This document shows, piece by piece, positions 11,600 through 23,018 of a DNA stretch of 64,000 nucleotides. The stretch covers positions 942,501 to 1,006,500 of the forward strand of contig NC_053042.1 in NCBI RefSeq assembly GCF_003473485.1, read 5' to 3'. Each line of letters begins with the position of its first letter. Position 1 is the stretch's first letter. The position numbers and the translations under genes are program-made. Under the pieces are notes generated by a model. The model was given only the letters and a program-made list of their open reading frames with translations. It was not told the origin of the DNA and did not search any database. The DNA comes from Medicago truncatula. Its lineage: Eukaryota; Streptophyta; Magnoliopsida; Fabales; Fabaceae.

Positions 11600-12345
11600 T
11601 CTAGATGTTGAATTTTAGTTCAAAATTGATGTTGAAGGTTCAGCGAAATTGTGGCACGATTTTGGATCAACGACTTGAAGGAAGTTACTGAAAATATCGT
11701 GGCACGATTTTGGATCGTAATTTATACAAGATTCCAATTTGTGGGACGACCTAGACAAATCGTGGCACAGTTTTGTTAGGGTCAGAGTACTATATAAGGC
11801 TTCATTCTTGATTTTTTTTTTTTTTTTTATGATAACTTTGATGTTGGGGATCTTTGGTGAAAGGTTCTTTGGGTTTGGAAACCCTTTACAAACATCTTGG
11901 GTAGTGAGATCTCATTAGAGGAAGCATCAAAAGCTTCCATTATTGTTTTCTCTTAGGATTCATTGTGGGTTTGAGTGGAATTGAAAAATGGGTAGAAATT
12001 ATGGTTTGTTCTTTGTGAGTTTGTAAGATAATTTCTTGTAATATCTTTGTATCACTCTTATCATAGTGGTTTGGAGAGTTTCTCTCTCCTCCCGACGTAG
12101 GTCATTGTTGGACCGAACATAGTTACCAAATAATTCGTGTGTTGTTTCTATCTTCTCTCTTTAACTTTTGTTTGTGATTTGTGTTTTACACTTGGTTACT
12201 AGATTAGATCTAGCTCTGTTCTTGTTTTTGTTTCTTAAGGAAACTTTAATGATGGTTACTACTTCCCTTTTGCTCCACACATCTAAGTTTATTGGTGTGA
12301 AATTAAGTGCCAAATTCACATCCCTACCAATCTGATCCTACATAT
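11600..12345 (+). mobile_element. LTR fragment, Copia-like family
   Basis: This is LTR-like DNA without a gene. Its right part (about 12240-12320, 'GGTTACTACTTCCC..TGCTCCACACATC') is found inverted at about 21345-21410 ('GATGTGTGGAGTAAAGGGAAG'). Both contain a run of words with 'TAGATCTA'. Two copies in opposite orientation show one family that inserted twice. Confidence 0.5.
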
Positions 12346-13039
12346 GAGGCTTCCATGGCATATTGTGTTAATAGTGAAAGATGTAGTGAACAAAGTGGAG
12401 ATTGAAATTTTCAATGAAGAGAATTATGTTACCTAGTTTACCAAGGAAAAATATCAAGAATCCATATCCCTGCTAAAATTTACTAGCCTCAAGCCTAATG
12501 CGATACAAAGTAACGCAGTCAGAAGCGTAGGCGAGTAAAGTGACGCAGTTATTAACTATAAGCTATCAACTATGAATTATTAGCTATCAACCATCAGCTA
12601 TCAGTTAGCTTATCATCAATCGGTTATATTTACCAAACAGAACATTCTTGCAATAACAACAAAATATTAGGATGACTTTCTTTTAAAATGGATGAAGTTT
12701 TATTTTATCAAGAACACTCTTATTTATAACGAGAGAAATAGATGAAATATTATAATAAATAGTCAAAATATTACAAGAATAGTCAATTAATTTTAACAAT
12801 AATAACAAAAATTTCGACCGAAAAATGAATTCGATCAGAATGGTAGAGTATATATATATATATATAAAAAAAAAAAAAAAAAAAAAACACAAATTCAACA
12901 TTGCTAAAATTAAAAAATGATGAATTAATTATGAACAAACTCATGTCATCTAGGTAGATAGCATAAAGTGGCAACATGCCTACAAATGTGAAAAAATAAA
13001 AGTGACTTGAATATGATGCCTTCATATTTGTAACATTGA

Positions 13040-13422
13040 CGGTGGCGGAGTCAGAAAAAAATGTTAGGGTGGGCGACTAAAATTAACTATTGAAAAATTG
13101 TTTAAAGTCTCGTAAATTAGACCTATAATTGAATTATTTAAATTTTTTGGGTGGACTACTACACCAATTTGCTGGAATTTGGATCAATGGAAACCTAAAA
13201 CCGACATAAAATTGTATAAAATCTCGCAAAATAGACCTATAATTGAATTATTTAAATTTTCAGGTGGGCCACTACACCACTTTGCAGGAATTTGGATCAA
13301 CCAAAACATAAAACCAACACAAAATTGCATAAAATCTCGCAAAATAGATCTATAATCGTTGATTTTTAAATTTTTCCGGATGGGCCGTGGCCCACCCCAG
13401 CCCATGAAGGGCTCCGTCACTG
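13040..13422. mobile_element. hAT-type non-autonomous element
   Basis: The edges are CGGTGGCGGAGTCAG and (inverted) CAGTGACGGAGCCC, with a perfect 8-bp target duplication AACATTGA (13032-13039 and 13423-13430). The paralogous block at about 6595-6605 shows the uninterrupted site. Inside, a unit of about 116 bp is repeated (around 13110, 13225 and 13340) with words such as 'ATAATTGAATTATTTAAATTT'-type sequence and GGTGG..CACTACACCA. It has no transposase. Confidence 0.85.
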
Positions 13423-13714
13423 AACATTGATGTACAAGTTATCGATTACACGTGCAATAGATCGAAGTTAATTTATCAATCTCAACCAAACGAATGTTGC
13501 AACAAAAATCAAACACGTAGCAACATTGCACCAAGACGAAGAATAAAACAACTTTGCACTTGGACATTGAAATCAAGAGAAAAATAAAATAAAAAAGAAA
13601 AACTGAATTTTTGAGAAAACCACTTATTTAGATAAAAAGTGATGTGAAAGGGTGATCCCAAAAAAAAAAATTGGCTAAAAATTACCCATATCTCTCTATT
13701 TTTCTTGTTTATAG

Positions 13715-13905
13715 TACACTCTCTCAGTCTCTCTGCGAAGCACCGGCCAGTTAATCAATTCCGTCCAAATAATCGACTTAATCTAGAAAAAGTGTGTCAC
13801 TTTGGTAGTCACTTACTTCCAATCAAGCAAAATCGACTTAATCTAGCAAACATTCCCTAGATCCAGATATTCCTAACAGTATATAAAAAACAAAATTGTT
13901 TCAGC
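13715..13905 (+). promoter_or_regulatory. orphan RD22-type promoter, copy 2
   Basis: The same promoter-like segment as at 7003-7190, with a TATA box TATATAAAA at 13880-13888. No BURP exon follows within 2.9 kb. Confidence 0.5.
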
Positions 13906-13975
13906 TGCAGATTATGTTATTTCTTTGTAAAATATTACTTTATGTTTTTCATTTTTTCAATTATTTTTTTAAAGG

Positions 13976-15297
13976 TTTAAATTATACTTTGGTTCTTGGG
14001 GCAATCTAATATGGACTGGATCCAACAATGAACCTTACAATTTTTAATACATTTTAATAAAAAAAAACTAATCTTAATTTTTTATTATTATCACATTCAT
14101 TTTCTATTGAAAATGGTAAATGTCCTCATTTAAATATTTTTTAGATATTCATATTAGACATAATGTTGGTCTTTTAATTTTCACTATGATTCCTTCAAAA
14201 AAAATCACTTTGATATTTTTTAAATATTTTGGTTACATTTTGATCGTTTTTTTTTGAAGGGATTTTGATCGTTAAATTATAAGCAGGATCATTCCTTAGA
14301 GTTTCGATGCCTAATCAAAAGAACTCATTTTTTGTTATATAAAGCCTGGTGTCATTTTACATTTTTTTTGTTAAACTTAAATGTTTTTGTTACAAAATTA
14401 ATAATAAATTTTTTTTGTAATTTTTTTTTTTTTGATAGGAACCAAAACAAGATCCTATAATCTATCAACGTGATATAGTAAATTACAAATAAGATTTTGA
14501 CAACTTCAATTTAAACAAAAACCTTTCAATAAATCAATTAATAGTAACATCTATTTTTTTATAACATAACAATATATAAAGATGCACTTTTTATGGTAGA
14601 ATTAATATTTATTTCTACATGCAATGAAGCGGTAAAAAAGGGAATATACAGACATGTTAGTACTCGTCTATTTGCTAGGGTTTATGGGTTCTTTAACTAC
14701 ACCAATAAAGCATTATAGGTACACCTTTTAGGGATTGTTTAAGCTATTGAACTAAGTAAAGCTTGTGTGTGTATATATACACACACATAGACAAAAAGGT
14801 AAAGGAATAAATTTCTTTAAATAATTTGATAATTTGAGTTTAATTGATTGTGAATTACATTGCACAAGATAAGTATTGGAAAAATTCCTTCTAAAAAAAA
14901 AGTATTGCAAAAATGATATGGCCTACAGTGTTAAGCCTTGCTTCACTATCTACGAGGGTAGTGCGCTAGTTTTACTGGGAGGGCGGCACATTCAACCGAC
15001 ATCTTTAATTACATTTTTTCAATATTATGCACTTCAATTAATAATAATTTCATCTCTTAAAAAAATTCATCATTCCTAATTCAATATCTTTCACTTTGTA
15101 TTTATGATATTGGTGAACGAATCAATACTTATAAAAATACTTAAAATTATTTTTCTTTCTCTTTCACTTATATATGATCAAATGTCTCACTTATTTTGAG
15201 ACGGATAAGTATTTTCTCATTCGAACACACAAAGACACAGACACACAGAGAGAGAGAGAGTCCTTGTATATGTGATACTCCCACATTATTTTAATAT
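13976..15297. other. spacer upstream of gene 3
   Basis: No gene. The part 13990-14560 matches the left end of the window (about 130-720). The part 14625-14950 matches about 7435-7740 upstream of gene 2. A short GA run is at about 15246-15262. The 67-codon frame near 14876 has no support. Confidence 0.4.
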
Positions 15298-15306
15298 TTT
15301 ATTATA

Positions 15307-16030
15307 GGCTTAATTACACTTTTGAACCTCTATCTTTCCAAAAGTTGCGGTTATGAACCCCTAACTAATTTAAATACAAAACAGCCTCCTATGTAGGGAA
15401 CTTCTATGGTACACCTGCAAATTAAGGTGTACCGGTACTCTCGTTACAATTTTTATAAATTAACTATCATTTTTTATGAAAGAAAATTGGTGTTTGTTGA
15501 CATATATATTTTAGAAAATATCATTTTATAAAAAAGAACATCATTTCATTTTTTAGAAAAATCATACTAAATTTTTATACATTTTATTGTAAAAAATAAT
15601 CAAAATTCTCTATTATGAGTAATATGAATTCAGAAAAATCGAATTTTATTGTGTTGACGTTTTTGTTAAATAAGATTTAGTTATTCTAATTATAGGTGAT
15701 GAAAAATATTTTTTTCCTACAAAAAATAACTCATTTAACTATTAATTTAAGGATTTGGTGTACCAATACACTCAAATTGTTGGGTGTACCATAGAATTTG
15801 CCCCCTAGGTATTGATTCTTTGGCAGTTTTGAACCCCAGTTCAGTGTTGACTCGGTCAACGCTGACGTGGCACCCTAAGTGAGGTGTCATGTGTCAAATT
15901 TTTTATTTTGCCTTTGGGGGCCAAAACTGTCAAAGAATCAAAACATATGGGGCTGTTTTGTATTTAAATTAGTTAGGGATCCATAACCGCAACTTTTGGA
16001 AAGATAGGGGTCCAAAAGTGCAATTAAGCC
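15307..16030. mobile_element. Mutator-like foldback MITE with perfect 9-bp target duplication
   Basis: The terminal inverted repeats start GGCTTAATTACACTTTTG (left) and GGCTTAATTGCACTTTTG (right, inverted) and extend at least 80 bp. Past that the halves still pair, so the whole element could fold back. It is flanked by TTTATTATA at 15298-15306 and 16031-16039. A 9-bp duplication fits the Mutator superfamily. A second MITE is inserted in its left arm (15394-15807). Confidence 0.88.
15394..15807. mobile_element. nested MITE inside the foldback element
   Basis: It breaks the left arm of the host element, since the uninterrupted arm can be read from the right half. The ends are TAGGGAACTTCTATGGTACAC and, inverted, TAGGGGGCAAATTCTATGG. 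No coding sequence; the family is not assigned. Confidence 0.65.
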
Positions 16031-16177
16031 TTTATTATAAGTTTATTTGACATTTCACAAATATTAAAAAATATAATTAATTTTGGATTGAAAGAAATAA
16101 TATTTCATTAATGACAAATGAAAGAAAGATTAAAAGAATCGATATAAAATAGAGTAATAAATAGGAGAGGGATCCTC

Positions 16178-16305
16178 TGAGTATAACTCAATTGGTAGAT
16201 ACAATTCATTGTTATATGCAGAGGTTAGAGTTCAAACTCCGAACATCCTACTTATTAACCTTAAAAAGTGAATTCTATCTATTATACTACTGAACAAAAA
16301 AAAAT
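16178..16305 (+). mobile_element. tRNA-derived SINE
   Basis: An A-box-like TATAACTCAATTGGTAGAT and a B-box-like GGTTAGAGTTCAAACTCC are spaced as in a tRNA promoter, followed by a poly-A end at about 16295-16305. It is not a tRNA gene, since the arms do not pair. Confidence 0.65.
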
Positions 16306-16576
16306 AAACGGGAGGAAATAATAAAAAAAAATTATTGAAAAATCTAGAAGAGCCAATATACTTTTATGTAAGAAAAAATTATTGAGGGTTCTATGTTTCG
16401 GAATGAATGTAAACAAAAATGGTAATTAAAATATTGATTTTTTTTTTTCTTCTGAAATAGGTAATTAAAATATTGATGTATGTGAATTATATTTTAATCA
16501 TATACATTGACTTTTCAAAGTGACATTTTTTTTTTTTTTTATATTATTTCATTTTAGATGGAGTATGATGAAATAC

Positions 16577-16731
16577 TTTTTTTTTTTTGTCAAAGTAACA
16601 TAATAAATACTTTTTTAATGGCTAGAGCTTACACAATTTAATTGTGGAGAAGTGGAGTGTGCGGAGTTCGAACTCCGCCTCCTGCATATAATATGCAATA
16701 TCCCTACCAACTGCGCTAAATTCACGGGAAT
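16577..16731 (-). mobile_element. tRNA-derived SINE abutting the gene 3 core promoter
   Basis: Read on the minus strand it has an A-box (GAATTTAGCGCAGTTGGTAG), a B-box (GGAGTTCGAACTCC) and a poly-A tail (poly-T at 16577-16588 on +). Sequence matching genes 1 and 2 resumes at about 16732 (ACACCTTCAT), so the SINE edge lies immediately before the gene 3 TATA region. Confidence 0.7.
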
Positions 16732-16744
16732 ACACCTTCATCAT

Positions 16745-16769
16745 TATATATATATATATATATATATAT
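16745..16769 (+). promoter_or_regulatory. TA microsatellite replacing the TATA box of gene 3
   Basis: About twelve TA units stand where genes 1 and 2 have TATATAAAT. The conserved TGGTGTGTGAG follows directly. The run can act as a TATA element, but the canonical TATAAA is lost. Confidence 0.6.
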
Positions 16770-16871
16770 GGTGTGTGAGCCCACTTAATTACGGGTCTTC
16801 ATTCTATCTTGCTTTCAGTTCTTCAACTTCACCATCTTTATTTTCACTTACCATTTCGTTGCAGTTCACTT

Positions 16872-18205
16872 ATGGAGTTTCCTTACCTATCCATCTTTAT
16901 CTCTCTCAATGTAAGCACCCGTTTCCAAATTTTCTAACCTATCAAGTTTCAGCATATATACTTTTTTCATATATTACCTTTTTAGCATTATTTCATTTCA
17001 TAAGTAAATACTAAAATATGAAAAATGTTGTATTGCAGCTTGCACTTGTGGCAACTCATGCTGCCTTACCACCTGAATTGTATTGGAAGTCCAAACTTCC
17101 CACAACTCAAATTCCAAAAGCCATCACAGATATCCTTCACCCAAGTTAGTAGATACTTCATTTCTATATTTTTTTATTTTGTTTTTCAGTCAATTTATTT
17201 TTGTTAATTATATATTTACAGATTATATAATTTTATGTTTACTTTGATAAAGAGAGAAGCTAAATTTGATGGCAAAAAATGAACATGATAATTAACGAAA
17301 AGGTTGATTCAGTTGGTAAAAATTAGGTCGCATCTCACACAAATAATTAGCCGGTGTAAACCCTAGAAAAATATGTAAATAATTAAATTTTTTGTTTTTG
17401 AGCTTGAGATTTCTTTTAACTTAATAATAATTAATTTGAAAATGTAGGAAAGGGTGGAACATGGGTGGATGTTGGAAATGCCGGCAGGGTGCAACAGCTG
17501 CTTTTTATATATTGGCCATATGATGCAAGTGATACACAATTACATGATTATCGAAATCTGGCTTTGTTCTTCTTTGAAAAGGACTTGCATAATGGTACAA
17601 AATTGAACATGCAATTCACAAAGACCTCAGATTATGGAGCAACATTCTTGCCTCGTGAAGTTGCTAATTCCATACCATTTTCATCAAACAAAGTGGAAAA
17701 CATCCTTAACTACTTCTCCATCAAGCAAGGATCGGCGGAATATGAAATTGTGAAAAACACCATTGGTAGTTGTGAAATGCCTGCTATCGAAGGAGAGGAA
17801 AAGAGTTGTGTAACATCATTAGAGTCAATGGTTGATTTCACTACTTCTAAGCTTGGAAACAATGTTGAAGCTGTTTCAACAGAAGTGAACAAAGAAAGTG
17901 ATATACAACAATATATAATAGCAAAAGGAGTTAAGAAGTTGGGTGAGAACAAAATTGTTGTGTGCCATCCAATGGATTATCCATATACAGTGTTTTATTG
18001 TCACAAACTACGTGCAACTAAAGTTTACTATTTGCCTATGGAAGGTGTTGATGGAACCAAAGTTAAAGCTGTTGCTATTTGCCACTCTGATACTTCACAA
18101 TGGAGTCCTAAACATTTGGCTTTTCAAGTACTCAAAATTCAACCTGGAACTGTTCCAGTTTGCCACTTCTTACCACAGGGTCATGTTGTTTGGTTTTCAA
18201 AATAA
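16872..18205 (+). CDS. BURP gene 3: RD22-like BURP-domain protein, 300 aa, three exons
   Basis: Exons are 16872-16910, 17039-17144 and 17448-18205, with GT-AG introns in phases 0 and 1. The N-terminus (MEFPYLSIFISLN, LALVATHAALPPELYWKS) is the same as in gene 2. The linker is KGGTWVDVGNAGRV followed by QQLLFIYWPYDAS (from residue 64). The BURP domain starts at LALFFFEKDLHNG. The CH pairs at about 221, 233, 260 and 287 have X10, X25, X25 spacing. The fourth-pair region is CHFLPQGHVVWFSK. Introns and 3' flank match those of gene 2, so the two are recent duplicates. The frame is intact despite the altered promoter (SINE plus TA run). Function is inferred from the family: a secreted BURP protein, possibly stress- or development-regulated. 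Confidence 0.93.
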
Positions 18206-18947
18206 AACCACCAATTTCATCTCCGTCAATAATTACCACTATATATATATAGAAGCTACTTCAAAAATAATTAATAGCTGTATTATAAATTAAGTTACTT
18301 TGAATGTCCTACGATAGAGACTGAGTTCAAATCTCCTCTCAAGTATGGTTGTAAAATGGTCTTCAATGTAACTTTAAATAAGACTTGTGTGTCCAAATAA
18401 AAATAATGTTTAATTACTCTATATATGCTTTTATAAGGTACTTTATATTATTAATACGAGCGAAAAGACGGGCATGTTAGACGGCGTCTTTTCACTCTTT
18501 TTATTGTGCTAACGTTTAAAAATTATTAACGGTGTTTTTTTTTATGAAATTTTGATTTGGATTAAAACTAAAACTATAAATGTTTGTTGCTTTCAAGTTA
18601 TAACAAATCAAACTAACCATAATTATTTATTTCAATGCACCAACAATATAAAAAAAAAAATATAATCTAAATTTGTTAGACTTTTTAAATGATAAAGAAA
18701 AAAAAACATACATATATATTTATATTTATATCGTGTTTGTTACATTTTTTTAATATTTAAATTTATTCTTATCTATTTGTTCATGTGTTATTTGTATTCA
18801 AAATTGAGAGTACTTTTAGAAAGAGAAAAAGTCAGCCCAAAAGAGCTGAAAGAGAGTTGTTTTCTTTATATATAGTATAGATATGTTGCACCCTAAACTT
18901 GTCTATCGATTTTAAAGAATTTCAAAAACACACGATGATAGTTTTAA
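18206..18947. other. 3' flank of gene 3 and spacer
   Basis: The first 250 bases match the 3' flanks of genes 1 and 2. After about 18450 the DNA is unmatched and A+T-rich, with no gene. Confidence 0.4.
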
Positions 18948-19045
18948 TTTTTTTATTTTTTTTTGTGGTGGCCGGGATTTGAGCTATACCCCGGACCTTG
19001 CATATTTTTATGCATTGTCCATATCAACTGAACTAAGCTCAGGAG
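18948..19045 (-). mobile_element. tRNA-derived SINE
   Basis: Read on the minus strand: A-box-like CTTAGTTCAGTTGATATGG, B-box-like region GAGCTATACC..CCGG..., and a poly-A tail (poly-T at about 18948-18964). Confidence 0.55.
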
Positions 19046-19139
19046 GACATGATAATTTTAATTTGATTATATGTTTTCCATCGTTTGTTTGTAACGAATA
19101 ACCATCATGCTAAGTTTATATTAAAACATCGCAAAAGTT

Positions 19140-19275
19140 AGATTTACCTGCGGATGTTATTGCGGTCCCAAATCCGCAGGAAAGTTCCGCAGTGTAACGA
19201 AAACCCCATGAAAATCCTCAGGTATTCATGCGGATTAATTTCCGCCGGAAAATCCGCAGGTATATCTATAGTTTC
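19140..19275. repeat. G+C-rich patch with repeated TCCGCAGG / CCTGCGGA words
   Basis: In otherwise A+T-rich DNA, forms of CTGCGGAT and ATCCGCAGG occur several times in both orientations (about 19149, 19172, 19218, 19251). Such clustered short inverted motifs are typical of the subterminal DNA of some large DNA transposons. No ends can be fixed here. Confidence 0.35.
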
Positions 19276-19916
19276 TAGCAGCCACAGAAACATTAAAGGA
19301 AATACAATGAGTGGGGAGTAATTGAAACCTGTGCAAATTAATTGACGATAAAGGTTCTTTAAAAAAAAAAAATTGGCATAAAGGTAATTTAGCCTATCAT
19401 TTATATATGTTAATATTTTTATTTATAGTTTACACATAAATTTCATAAAGTAAAAAGTGAGCGTTAGAAAGATAAGGTTTTTTAGCATGTTCTTGAGAAG
19501 TGTCAGAAACACACTCTATTTTCAATAGTTACATTAATATTTACTCTTTTCAATCATATTTATAAGCAAAAATGTATATCATATACACTACCAAAAAGAA
19601 AGCACAAATATATATTATATATTCAATGAATTTAAAAAGTATTTTCTTGATTATAAATATAGCTGAGGAAGTATTCTCTTATTTTATTAAATCTATGTGT
19701 GATCTATATGCAAAATGTGGAGCATTCTAGTTTTATTTTATACTTGTTTATGGTCAATTAAGCTTGGTCAACTTTTTTCTAGAGCAAACAACCATTTTTG
19801 TCTCTAAATATATGAGGAGTTGTCAATATAAATGTATTGAAATTGTTAACGCATCCCTAATGCCTCTTTGGTGGTTATTAATCACGTGGACTAAATTGAT
19901 CATGAAAAAAAATGTT

Positions 19917-20309
19917 GGCTTAAATACACTTTTTACCCCCTAACTTTGCATTAGTTGAGATTTTGGGTCCTTATTAAAAAAATCATTTTTCCCTCAAAAA
20001 AAAACATTTCATCCCCCTAAATTTCCTTCATTTTACAACTTTCAATTTTGATCATTCAAAGTCAACCACTCAAGATATTAGAAGATCAAGAAACCAGTCC
20101 CAAGCCATATTCTTTGCTCTATAAATCTGAAACTTGTTCAACAAAACACCCCACTTGTTTTTACTGTCTTGAATGGTTGATTTTGAATGATCAAAATTGA
20201 AAGTTGCAAAAGAAAGAAAAGTTAAGGAGATGGAATGTAGTTTTTTTTTTAATAGGGGGCAAAAATCGCAACTAATGCAAAGTTAAGGGGCCAAAAATGT
20301 ATTTAAACC
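19917..20309. mobile_element. inverted-repeat MITE, Mutator-like
   Basis: The ends are GGCTTAAATACACTTTTTA and, inverted, GGTTTAAATACATTTTTGG. Arms continue inward (AACTTTGCATTAGTTG against CAACTAATGCAAAGTT; TTTCAATTTTGATCATTCAA twice, inverted). Flanks AAAAATGTT (19908-19916) and AAAAATATT (20310-20318) agree at 8 of 9 bases. Confidence 0.75.
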
Positions 20310-20869
20310 AAAAATATTTAATTTGTAATTTTGATACATTCAAAATAGAATGTAAAAACAAAGGGTTGTTTCCCTTTTTTGCCTATTTATGGTAAATACA
20401 AACTACTCACTTCGTTAGTGCCACCATTATAATCTGAAATGGATGGACTTCAAATAGCTTATAATGCAATTCCGAAATGGTCATTATTACCGCTGCAATT
20501 AAAAATAATTTTATCTTTCCCAAATTTTTTTATCAAGTGTTGTTTTATTTTTTACGGGGACACATTAATTAATTAATATTAGTGTTTCCCAAATAGTTTT
20601 TCACTTCAAAATATGTTAATGTTTTCTCTCAGCCCTCCCATTTAGTTGAGGTGTTTTCACACAAGAATTTTTACGAGGGATGCCTTTACAGACATAAAAA
20701 CTATGAAACATGAACTCAGGTCTATTATCTGTTTTGACTACTGTATGTGCAATATTGGGTTGAGTTTCAATCATAGTGATTATATTTGAACATGAAAAGA
20801 AATCTCATATTTGAAGAATAATACTACTAGCAATACACATTTTAACACATACTTTCCAACATATTTACA

Positions 20870-21330
20870 ACTATAGTCCAAACATATCTACTATAGTCAT
20901 CTAAAATGGTGAGAAAATATTTATGTCCATGAACATAATTAATGAAAAGAGGCTCTCATTTATCAAAGTATAATAGTTCCAATTTAGAAAAAGGATGAGA
21001 TTCGCTGATGCAATAAGGCAATTTCTTTTGTTTTGCACAGTGACAAATATTACAAGTTGCTTTATCATCAAATGAAATAGGAGGGTATTATTGGTTCATA
21101 TGAGACATTTTCTTAGTGGACAGTTGGAATTACAAGAAATATTGTCAATTTTATTAATAGGAAAAGAGTGAACTTCATCAAGAACCAGAGCGTGCGTTCA
21201 CCAGCAATCTCTATGGACCATCCACTTGATCACCCAAACAAATCATCCTCTAGGTTGTCATATCTTGGAATAGCACAATTATTAGTAGAAAACATAATAA
21301 TGCAATACAAATAGTTACACAATTTTGTTA
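20870..21330 (-). pseudogene. Copia retrotransposon pol relic (pre-integrase / integrase start)
   Basis: On the minus strand the reading is 'LFQDM..RMICLGDQVDGP', then 'CHCAKQKKLPYCISESHPF', then 'FLTILDDYSRY'. This is the order of the GAG-pre-integrase segment (with the integrase zinc-binding CH.C part) and the start of the Copia integrase core with its first D of DDYSR. Several in-frame stops make it non-functional. The neighbouring LTR-like DNA (21340-21880) is in matching orientation. Confidence 0.75.
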
Positions 21331-21339
21331 TTGAGATCT

Positions 21340-21890
21340 GTTGTGAATTCGGACTCAAAATCACATCAATAAACTATGATGTGTGGAGTAAAGGGAAGTG
21401 GTAACCAATATCAAAGTAATCACAAACAACAACAACAACAAAACTTAGATCTAATATAGATAATCAAAGTGAAAAGTTCAAAACCACAAACAAAAGATAA
21501 AGAGAGAAGAGAAACAAACACACAAAGAAATGTTTACCCAGTTCGGTCTAACTTGACCTACCTTGGGGAAGAGGTTGGTCTCTCTAATCCACTATTAATG
21601 AGTTTTTACAAAGAGATCCAAAAGGGTTACAAGAAATTAGCTTCAACAAGCTCACAAAGAACAAACCCTAATTTCTATCATTTTTTCCAATATCACCAAA
21701 GAACAAGACACTCATTGATTTTCACTCACCCAAGGTGTTTACAAATGTTTCCCAACCCAAGAGAATCCTAATCAAAGACCTTCAACCATAAAGTTACCTC
21801 CTTTGATTTCCCAAGTTTTTTCTCTTTTGAAGCTCTCCCTAAAAAATGAATTGTGAAGCTCATATAGTGCCCTGATAATGTCAAAATCGT
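21340..21890 (-). mobile_element. LTR-like DNA, inverted copy of the 11600-12345 family
   Basis: Words such as GATGTGTGGAGTAAAGGGAAG and GATCTAATATAGAT are the reverse of those in 11600-12345. The 100-codon open frame at 21469-21771 lies inside this LTR and is not a gene. Confidence 0.5.
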
Positions 21891-22480
21891 GTCGCGATTG
21901 CCAAAATCGTGTTATGATAACTAGGTTTCTTATATTCTACTGCATAAACATACTAGGTTATGATGCACTCTGATTCATGTATATATACCCTTGTAATCAT
22001 TCAATCATCAATAACAATTCACTTTTACTTATTTTATCTTGTTTCATAATATGGTATCACGCGCCTTCTCCCAATAAGGGAAAGGTTGTTATGATCCATA
22101 ACGGTCTGTAACCGTTTTTCTCTTCTGTTGCACCTTCTTCTCCGATTGTTCTCCGATCGATTTTTCTGGTTTTCCGGTGTTGCAATTGTTGAATATCCAC
22201 CGTGATTCTTGGTTCTTGTTACTGATTCTTCTTGTTGTTCGATTGAATTTTTTTTCCAATCACTCTTTCTTGTTGATTCTCCTTTTTGCTTCTGAAGATT
22301 TTCTTGCTCTGTTCTTCTTGCCTCTTGCATTTTCTTTGATCTTCCATGGCTCCTCGTAATTCTACTCCTGATACTGAATCAGTCACTTTTACAAGTAATA
22401 TTTGGAGCAATTCTTAATGTGGGAGCCACCAGAACTCCCTTTGTCATGACCGACCTTGATGCTTTATTGAATCAGAAGTA
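21891..22480 (+). mobile_element. Copia-type LTR end, primer-binding site and gag start
   Basis: After LTR-like sequence with a TATATATA promoter near 21979 comes TGGTATCACGCGCC (22052 on), close to the TGGTATCAGAGC primer-binding site complementary to initiator tRNA-Met. A gag-like start codon at 22346 reads MAPRNSTPDTESVTF and stops after 23 codons. The rest of the element is missing. This is a different element from the minus-strand relic beside it. Confidence 0.6.
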
Positions 22481-22568
22481 TTATCAAGAATGTTGGGTTC
22501 ATCAATATAAGTGATTGAAGTAAAATGTGCATTATTGCTTTTTTCTTGAACAGCAAGAGAGTGAGCTT

Positions 22569-23010
22569 CAAGGACGGAGCCAGAAATTAGGCTTAAGGGG
22601 ACCAAAATTAAATTATAATTTAATAAAGAAAAAATAAATTTTCAAACACACAACTTACGGAAAAAAAAGGTAAAAAATTATAAGAAATACCCAAGTTAAT
22701 ATTGTTAAAACAAGTATAAAAAGAGCTAATATTTTCTTTTAATAAATTATAAAAAAAAAAACATTTTCTTCTTATAAACTATTTTTCTTGTTTGTTTTAT
22801 ATTTTACTTTGTTAAAAGACTTTTAATTGTAGAAACTTAAATGCTTATGAACTAATATATTTAAGTCAAAAAGACTCATTATACAATATCATATATAAAT
22901 CTTAAAAAATAAATATATATATTGAAAAATATAATAGCATACCACTACTAGTCTAAAAAAATTAAAAAAATATATGAGGGGACCATGACCTCTGCCAGTC
23001 CCTTTCATTG
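22569..23010. mobile_element. hAT-type non-autonomous element
   Basis: The left end CAAGGACGGAGCCAG and the degenerate right end (CTGCCAGTCCCTTTCATTG) carry a perfect 8-bp duplication GTGAGCTT at 22561-22568 and 23011-23018. Very A+T-rich interior, no transposase. Confidence 0.8.
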
Positions 23011-23018
23011 GTGAGCTT

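Larger units (their letters stand above)
12890..13975 (+). repeat. duplicated spacer block, copy 2 (pairs with 6440-7250)
   Basis: A co-linear copy of 6440-7250, expanded by the hAT element at 13040-13422. It also holds the second orphan promoter. A (TA)n plus poly-A run (12849-12888) marks its left edge. Confidence 0.75.

Noticed and set aside
16623-16733. Possible tRNA gene because of good A- and B-boxes (also near 5865, 16185, 31120, 46080)
   Set aside because: The acceptor and anticodon arms do not form, and poly-A tails or target duplications mark them as SINEs.
21469-21771. 100-codon open frame with lysine-rich start
   Set aside because: Lies within LTR-like DNA that has an inverted relative at 11600-12345; no domain.
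22034-22330. 98-codon Glu/Arg-rich frame on the minus strand
   Set aside because: Antisense to the Copia leader and primer-binding site; composition comes from pyrimidine-rich DNA on the other strand.
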